From: Rhodospirillales bacterium
GTDB lineage: Bacteria; Pseudomonadota; Alphaproteobacteria; CACIAM-22H2
NCBI GenBank assembly: GCA_016195145.1
Contig: JACQAF010000234.1
Span: forward strand, 1-10,226
Reading direction: 5' to 3'
DNA length: 10,226 nucleotides
Shown: piece by piece, positions 7,407-10,226 of the stretch
Position numbering within the stretch: position 1 is the first letter of the stretch
How the letters are laid out: each line of letters starts with the position of its first letter
Program-made: the position numbers and the translations under genes
Notes under the pieces: generated by a model
Told to the model about the DNA's origin: nothing
The model's input: the letters and a program-made list of their open reading frames with translations, nothing else
Databases searched by the model: none

Positions 7407-7509
7407 CGTTTCTCCGCCGATTCGCTTTGCGCTCCCGCGCGGGCTGACCCGTGCGGCCCCAAGAGCCAGTTTCCTGCAATCTTTTCCATCCGGCAACCCG
7501 CTATCCGCC

Positions 7510-7537
7510 TTGGCCCGGCCGGACGGTCTGCTATTAT
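7510..7537 (+). promoter_or_regulatory. Sigma70-like promoter of the second YdcH gene (copy B)
   Basis: TTGGCC (7510-7515) and TATTAT (7532-7537) are 16 bases apart on the plus strand, ending 36 bases before the ATG at 7574. The -10 element stands out as an AT island in G+C-rich sequence. No comparably good promoter is seen for the divergent phosphofructokinase in the same 167-base gap. Confidence 0.6.
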
Positions 7538-7573
7538 CGTCGCAGTGCACCCTGCCGCAGGCGCGAGTCGCGA

Positions 7574-7780
7574 ATGGACGATCCCGAGCTGGAGGAAATC
7601 CGGCGCAAGATTGCCGAACTGAAGATCGAGCATCGCGATCTCGACGACGTCATCGCGCGCCTGACCGAGCGTCAGCCATTCGACCAGATCCAGCTTCAGC
7701 GCCTGAAAAAGCGGAAATTGCTGCTCAAGGACCAGATTTCGCAGCTGGAGAGCCAGATGCTGCCCGACATCATCGCCTGA
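7574..7780 (+). CDS. YdcH-family (DUF465) small protein, copy B
   Basis: A 68-aa protein starting MDDPELEEIRRKIAELKIEHRDLDDVI and ending in QLESQMLPDIIA. It has the DUF465/YdcH architecture: a helix with an LKIEHRDLDD segment, a loop (TERQPFDQIQ, 31-40), then a second helix LQRLKKRKLLLKDQISQLE (41-59), likely forming a helical hairpin or coiled coil. Function is unknown. The frame is open to 7451, but ATG 7574 follows the promoter at 7510-7537 and matches the family length. The ribosome site is weak (AGGCG about ten bases upstream). It is convergent with the diguanylate cyclase gene 40 bases away. In several alphaproteobacteria such genes lie near purE, as here, which is remembered context rather than something searched. 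Confidence 0.88.
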   Translation: MDDPELEEIRRKIAELKIEHRDLDDVIARLTERQPFDQIQLQRLKKRKLLLKDQISQLESQMLPDIIA

Positions 7781-7781
7781 C

Positions 7782-7800
7782 CGCCCGCTCAACGCGGGCG
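7782..7800. terminator. GC-rich hairpin between convergent genes, possible terminator
   Basis: CGCCCGC (7782-7788) and GCGGGCG (7794-7800) form a perfect 7-bp stem with a TCAAC loop, starting two bases after the YdcH copy B stop. The position between two convergent genes fits a bidirectional terminator. No T-tract follows on either strand, so intrinsic termination is uncertain. Confidence 0.45.
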
Positions 7801-7820
7801 ACATCGGTCTGGCCGGGGTC

Positions 7821-8549
7821 CTAGCCGGATTTCAGTTCGCCCTTCTTGCGCGCGTACATGGCGCGGTCGGCGGCGTCGATGGCGCGGGCGGCGTCTTCGC
7901 CGCCGCGAAACGCGTAAGTGCCATAGGACACGGCGACGGCAATCTTGTTGTCTTCCCAGGTGACCGACTGACTGCTGATCGCTTCCGCCAGGGAGGCGGC
8001 TTTCTCGTTCGCCTTGATCTGGTCGGTATAGGCGAGGATGACCCCGAACTCGTCGCCGCCGAGCCGGCCGACGAAATCCGAATCGCGGATATTCTGAACA
8101 AGCGAGTTGGCGACATGCGCCAGCACCGCGTCGCCGGCGCCGTGGCCCAGCGTATCGTTGATTTTCTTCAGGCCGTTGACGTCGAAATAAATGACGCTCG
8201 ACGGCGTGTCGTAGCGTTCGGCGAAGGATTGCATGCGCGACAGCTCGCGCACAAAGGCGCGGCGATTGGCGACGGGGGTCAGGGTGTCCTGGTCGGCGAG
8301 GTCTTCCAGATACGCGATGCGCGACTGGTTCTGCTGCAATTCCCGGCGCAGCTTCTCGACCTCGGCCATCAGCGCCATGATCGCGGCGCGAACCTTGGGC
8401 GTGAACTCGGCCTCCGGGATTTCCATGACGCTGGAGACGTCGCCGACGGGGGCCGGCCGCGCGCCCGCATCGGTTCCGATTGCGCCTTTGCGCGCGACCG
8501 ACTGGGGCCGGCCTGGTCCGCCGATCCGATTAGAATCACCAATCTTCAT
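7821..8549 (-). CDS. Soluble diguanylate cyclase (GGDEF domain with I-site)
   Basis: A 242-aa protein that should make cyclic di-GMP from two GTP. A non-conserved N-terminal stretch (1-45) precedes a helical, probably coiled-coil segment, AAIMALMAEVEKLRREL to about residue 85, which could drive dimerisation. The GGDEF domain follows: DTLTPVANRRAF (88-99), metal-binding Asp123 in YFDVNGLKKIND, GHGAGD (135-140), and an intact GGDEF (164-168). RDSD (155-158) stands exactly five residues before GGDEF, the RxxD I-site used for product inhibition. There is no signal peptide or membrane segment, so it is expected to be cytosolic. ATG 8549 is preferred although GAGG lies about 12 bases upstream, which is rather far. 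The frame is open to 8735 but that part crosses the likely promoter. GTP turnover and the input signal are inferred or unknown. Confidence 0.92.
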   Translation of the reverse strand: MKIGDSNRIGGPGRPQSVARKGAIGTDAGARPAPVGDVSSVMEIPEAEFTPKVRAAIMALMAEVEKLRRELQQNQSRIAYLEDLADQDTLTPVANRRAFVRELSRMQSFAERYDTPSSVIYFDVNGLKKINDTLGHGAGDAVLAHVANSLVQNIRDSDFVGRLGGDEFGVILAYTDQIKANEKAASLAEAISSQSVTWEDNKIAVAVSYGTYAFRGGEDAARAIDAADRAMYARKKGELKSG

Positions 8550-8577
8550 GCCGTCTGCGATCCTCTCTGTTGCGGCC

Positions 8578-8606
8578 CTGGCTGCCGAAGTCGGTATCGC
8601 AGCCAG
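8578..8606 (-). promoter_or_regulatory. Hairpin in the 5' leader of the diguanylate cyclase gene
   Basis: CTGGCTGC (8578-8585) and GCAGCCAG (8599-8606) are perfect 8-base inverted repeats around a 13-base loop. The loop itself can pair CCGA with TCGG. On the minus strand this hairpin would lie in the untranslated leader about 30 bases before the cyclase start codon and just upstream of its purine-rich ribosome site. Expression control is an inference. Confidence 0.4.
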
Positions 8607-8641
8607 CCACGGCCCGTCGGATCCTCGACGCTGGTCAACAT

Positions 8642-8647
8642 AGTATA
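8642..8647 (-). promoter_or_regulatory. Candidate -10 element for the diguanylate cyclase gene
   Basis: TATACT is present on the minus strand about 93 bases upstream of the cyclase ATG, inside an AT-richer island. No recognisable -35 is found 16-18 bases further upstream, so an activator or another sigma factor may be needed, or the match may be chance. Confidence 0.3.
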
Positions 8648-8739
8648 GCGATGGTTTACGAACTATTGCTGAAAAAGGCCTAACAAGGGTACGCCTTTGG
8701 CGTCGGCCGGCCGGCGGAGGCGCATACTCCCGCAAATCA

Positions 8740-8767
8740 TTGCGCCGCCCGACGGGGTCCGTATAAT
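8740..8767 (+). promoter_or_regulatory. Sigma70-like promoter of purE-purK
   Basis: TTGCGC (8740-8745) is followed after 16 bases by a perfect TATAAT (8762-8767). Transcription would start near 8774, leaving a leader of about 36 bases with AAGGGA just before the purE ATG. No clear PurR-type operator is visible. Confidence 0.7.
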
Positions 8768-8809
8768 GCCGGGCTTTCCTGCCTTAACCCCCTGACATGG
8801 AAGGGAATC

Positions 8810-9361
8810 ATGGGCAAACAGGGCCCTGCGGTCGGGATTATCATGGGCAGCCAGTCTGACTGGGACACGATGCGTCACGCCGCCGAGACGCTGGCTGCGC
8901 TCGGCGTGCGCGCCGAGAAGCGAATCGTTTCCGCCCATCGCACGCCGGCCCGGCTTTGTGCCTATGCCGAGTCGGCCCGCAAACGCGGCCTCAAGGCGAT
9001 CATCGCCGGCGCCGGCGGGGCAGCGCATCTGCCCGGCATGACGGCCGCGATGACGCCGCTGCCAGTGTTCGGCGTACCGGTCGAAAGCCGCACCCTCAAG
9101 GGGCTCGACAGTTTGCTGTCGATCGCCCAGATGCCGGCCGGGATTCCGGTCGGCACGCTCGCCATCGGCAAGGCCGGGGCGGTCAACGCCGCCCTGCTCG
9201 CCGCAGCCGTGCTGGCGCTGTCCGACGCCAAGGTGGCGGCGGCGCTTGACGCTTGGCGGGCCCGGCAGACCGCGGCGGTCGGTCGCCGGCCCGTCGATAC
9301 GCCGGCGAAAAAACCGGCCCGCCGGACGAAGAAAAAACCGGGGCGGAGCGGCAAGCGGTGA
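8810..9361 (+). CDS. purE: N5-carboxyaminoimidazole ribonucleotide mutase (class I PurE)
   Basis: A 183-aa enzyme converting N5-CAIR to CAIR in de novo purine synthesis, acting directly after PurK in the cytosol. Diagnostic motifs are IMGSQSDWDTM (11-21), SAHRTP (41-46) with catalytic His43, GAGGAAHLPGM (67-77), and GLDSLLSIAQMPAGIPV (98-114), followed by GKAGAVNAALLAA (120-132). The family core ends near residue 150. The last 30 or so residues are an added basic tail (TPAKKPARRTKKKPGRSGKR), making it longer than the usual 160-170 aa. The start ATG 8810 has AAGGGA immediately upstream, rather tightly spaced, and lies 42 bases after a TATAAT promoter element. The stop codon overlaps the purK start, so the two are translationally coupled. 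Confidence 0.96.
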   Translation: MGKQGPAVGIIMGSQSDWDTMRHAAETLAALGVRAEKRIVSAHRTPARLCAYAESARKRGLKAIIAGAGGAAHLPGMTAAMTPLPVFGVPVESRTLKGLDSLLSIAQMPAGIPVGTLAIGKAGAVNAALLAAAVLALSDAKVAAALDAWRARQTAAVGRRPVDTPAKKPARRTKKKPGRSGKR

Positions 9362-10226
9362 CCGTTATCGCGCCCGGCGCAACGATCGGTATTCTCGGCG
9401 GCGGGCAGCTCGGGCGGATGACCGCGCTCGCCGCCGCCCGGCTCGGCTATCGCTGCCATATCTTCGACCCCCAACCCGATTCGCCGGCGGCCCAGGTGGC
9501 GGCGAAAGCGACGGTCGCCGAGTTCACCGATGTCGCCGCCCTTGCCGCGTTTGCGCGCGAGATCGACGTCGCCACTTATGAGTTCGAGAACATCCCGGCC
9601 GAGGGACCGGCGGCGCTGGCCGAGCGCGTGCCGGTGCGCCCCGGCCCGCATGTCCTGCGTATCGCCCAGGACCGGTTGCGCGAGAAGGATTTTCTCAACT
9701 CGGTCGGCGTCGCCACGGCGAAATACCGCGAGGTCAACGACGCCGCCGGACTCGACCGCGCGATGCGCGATCTCGGCCGGCCCTCGGTGCTCAAGACAGC
9801 GCGCCTCGGTTACGACGGCAAGGGCCAGGTGGCGATCCGCAACGACACCGATCCGGCCGAGGCGTGGGCGGCGATGGGTGCCGCACAAGGCATTCTCGAA
9901 TCCTTCGTCGATTTCGCCTGCGAGATTTCGGTGATCGCGGCCCGCGCGGCCGATGGCAGCCATGCGAGCTATATCCCGGTCGAGAACCAGCACAAGAACC
10001 ACATCCTCGACCTGACCATCGCCCCGGCGCGGATAAAGCCGCAAATCGCGATGAAGGCCGAGGCGATCGCCAGCCACATCGCCGACAAGCTGGAGCTGGT
10101 CGGTCTGGTCTGCGTCGAGATGTTCGTCGCCCGCGACGGACAGGTGCTGGTCAACGAGATCGCGCCGCGGCCGCATAATTCCGGTCACTGGACGATGGAT
10201 GCCTGCGTCACCAGCCAGTTCGAGCA
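9358..10226 (+). CDS. purK: N5-carboxyaminoimidazole ribonucleotide synthase (3' end missing)
   Basis: An ATP-grasp ligase that makes N5-CAIR from AIR, bicarbonate and ATP, feeding PurE. The first 289 codons are present, out of about 360 for the family, and the gene continues past the window. Visible motifs are the N-terminal GATIGILGGGQLGRM, TYEFENIP, the ATP-binding KTARLGYDGKGQ, the segment ESFVDFACEISVIAAR, PVENQHKNHILD, and the metal-binding VNEIAPRPHNSGHWT near the window end. The start is a GTG at 9358 whose last two bases are the first two of the purE TGA (GTGA overlap). The next in-frame ATG (9418) would cut off the nucleotide-binding glycine loop, so GTG is chosen. A ribosome site (GGGGCGGAG, 9340-9348) lies within the end of purE. 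Confidence 0.95.
   Translation, partial: MTVIAPGATIGILGGGQLGRMTALAAARLGYRCHIFDPQPDSPAAQVAAKATVAEFTDVAALAAFAREIDVATYEFENIPAEGPAALAERVPVRPGPHVLRIAQDRLREKDFLNSVGVATAKYREVNDAAGLDRAMRDLGRPSVLKTARLGYDGKGQVAIRNDTDPAEAWAAMGAAQGILESFVDFACEISVIAARAADGSHASYIPVENQHKNHILDLTIAPARIKPQIAMKAEAIASHIADKLELVGLVCVEMFVARDGQVLVNEIAPRPHNSGHWTMDACVTSQFE

Noticed and set aside
7434..7443. Palindrome CCCGCGCGGG upstream of the phosphofructokinase
   Set aside because: Short all-G/C palindromes are expected by chance in such sequence, and there is no loop for a hairpin or matching second site.
6267..7622. Plus-strand open frame of 451 codons opposite the phosphofructokinase
   Set aside because: It runs antisense through a complete kinase gene and into the leader of the YdcH gene, with no protein-family features.
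8674..8698. AAAGGC / GCCTTT inverted repeat with 13-base loop between the cyclase and purE
   Set aside because: The stem is only six bases, is not followed by a T-tract, and has no clear position relative to either gene's start.
8962..10188. Minus-strand open frame of 408 codons opposite purE-purK
   Set aside because: It is the antisense shadow of two well-recognised purine genes, with no independent ribosome site or motif.

Overview
The window looks like chromosomal DNA of a G+C-rich alphaproteobacterium, probably Rhodospirillales-like. That placement is inference. It rests on the strong G/C bias at third codon positions, purE-purK lying beside YdcH-family (DUF465) and short coiled-coil GGDEF genes, and the type of the acyl-CoA ligases and phosphofructokinase. 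I see no mobile element, CRISPR array, tRNA, rRNA or phage gene, and no stretch over 300 bases without a gene. The longest gap is 260 bases (8550-8809).

Left part (1-5278), organic and acyl acid metabolism. The 3' part of a beta-hydroxyacid dehydrogenase (+) ends ten bases from the end of a convergent two-gene operon (-). That operon is prpE, a propionyl-CoA synthetase, followed after 14 bases by a short-chain dehydrogenase. A second AMP-forming acyl-CoA ligase is transcribed divergently from prpE across a 116-base spacer. Together these would activate short and medium acids to CoA thioesters and oxidise or reduce hydroxy-acid intermediates.

Middle part (5279-7780). A minus-strand run encodes a 6-phosphofructokinase (ATP or mixed phosphoryl donor), then an overlapping TIGR02444/DUF2390 gene, then a tiny YdcH/DUF465 gene (54 aa) with its own sigma70-like promoter. 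A second YdcH/DUF465 gene (68 aa) is divergent from the phosphofructokinase, so the pair is framed by two small coiled-coil paralogues.

Right part (7781-10226). A soluble diguanylate cyclase (-) with intact GGDEF and I-site motifs has a hairpin in its upstream leader. It is divergent from purE-purK, the de novo purine step from AIR to CAIR. The purE start is preceded by a near-consensus promoter. purK begins on a GTG overlapping the purE stop and runs off the window.

Most of the window is ordinary metabolism. I found no convincing undescribed system. The points most worth a second look are the two YdcH paralogues (one with AT-rich codons), lysine/arginine-rich tails on three unrelated proteins, the Gly/Lys donor signature of the phosphofructokinase, and the cyclase leader hairpin.
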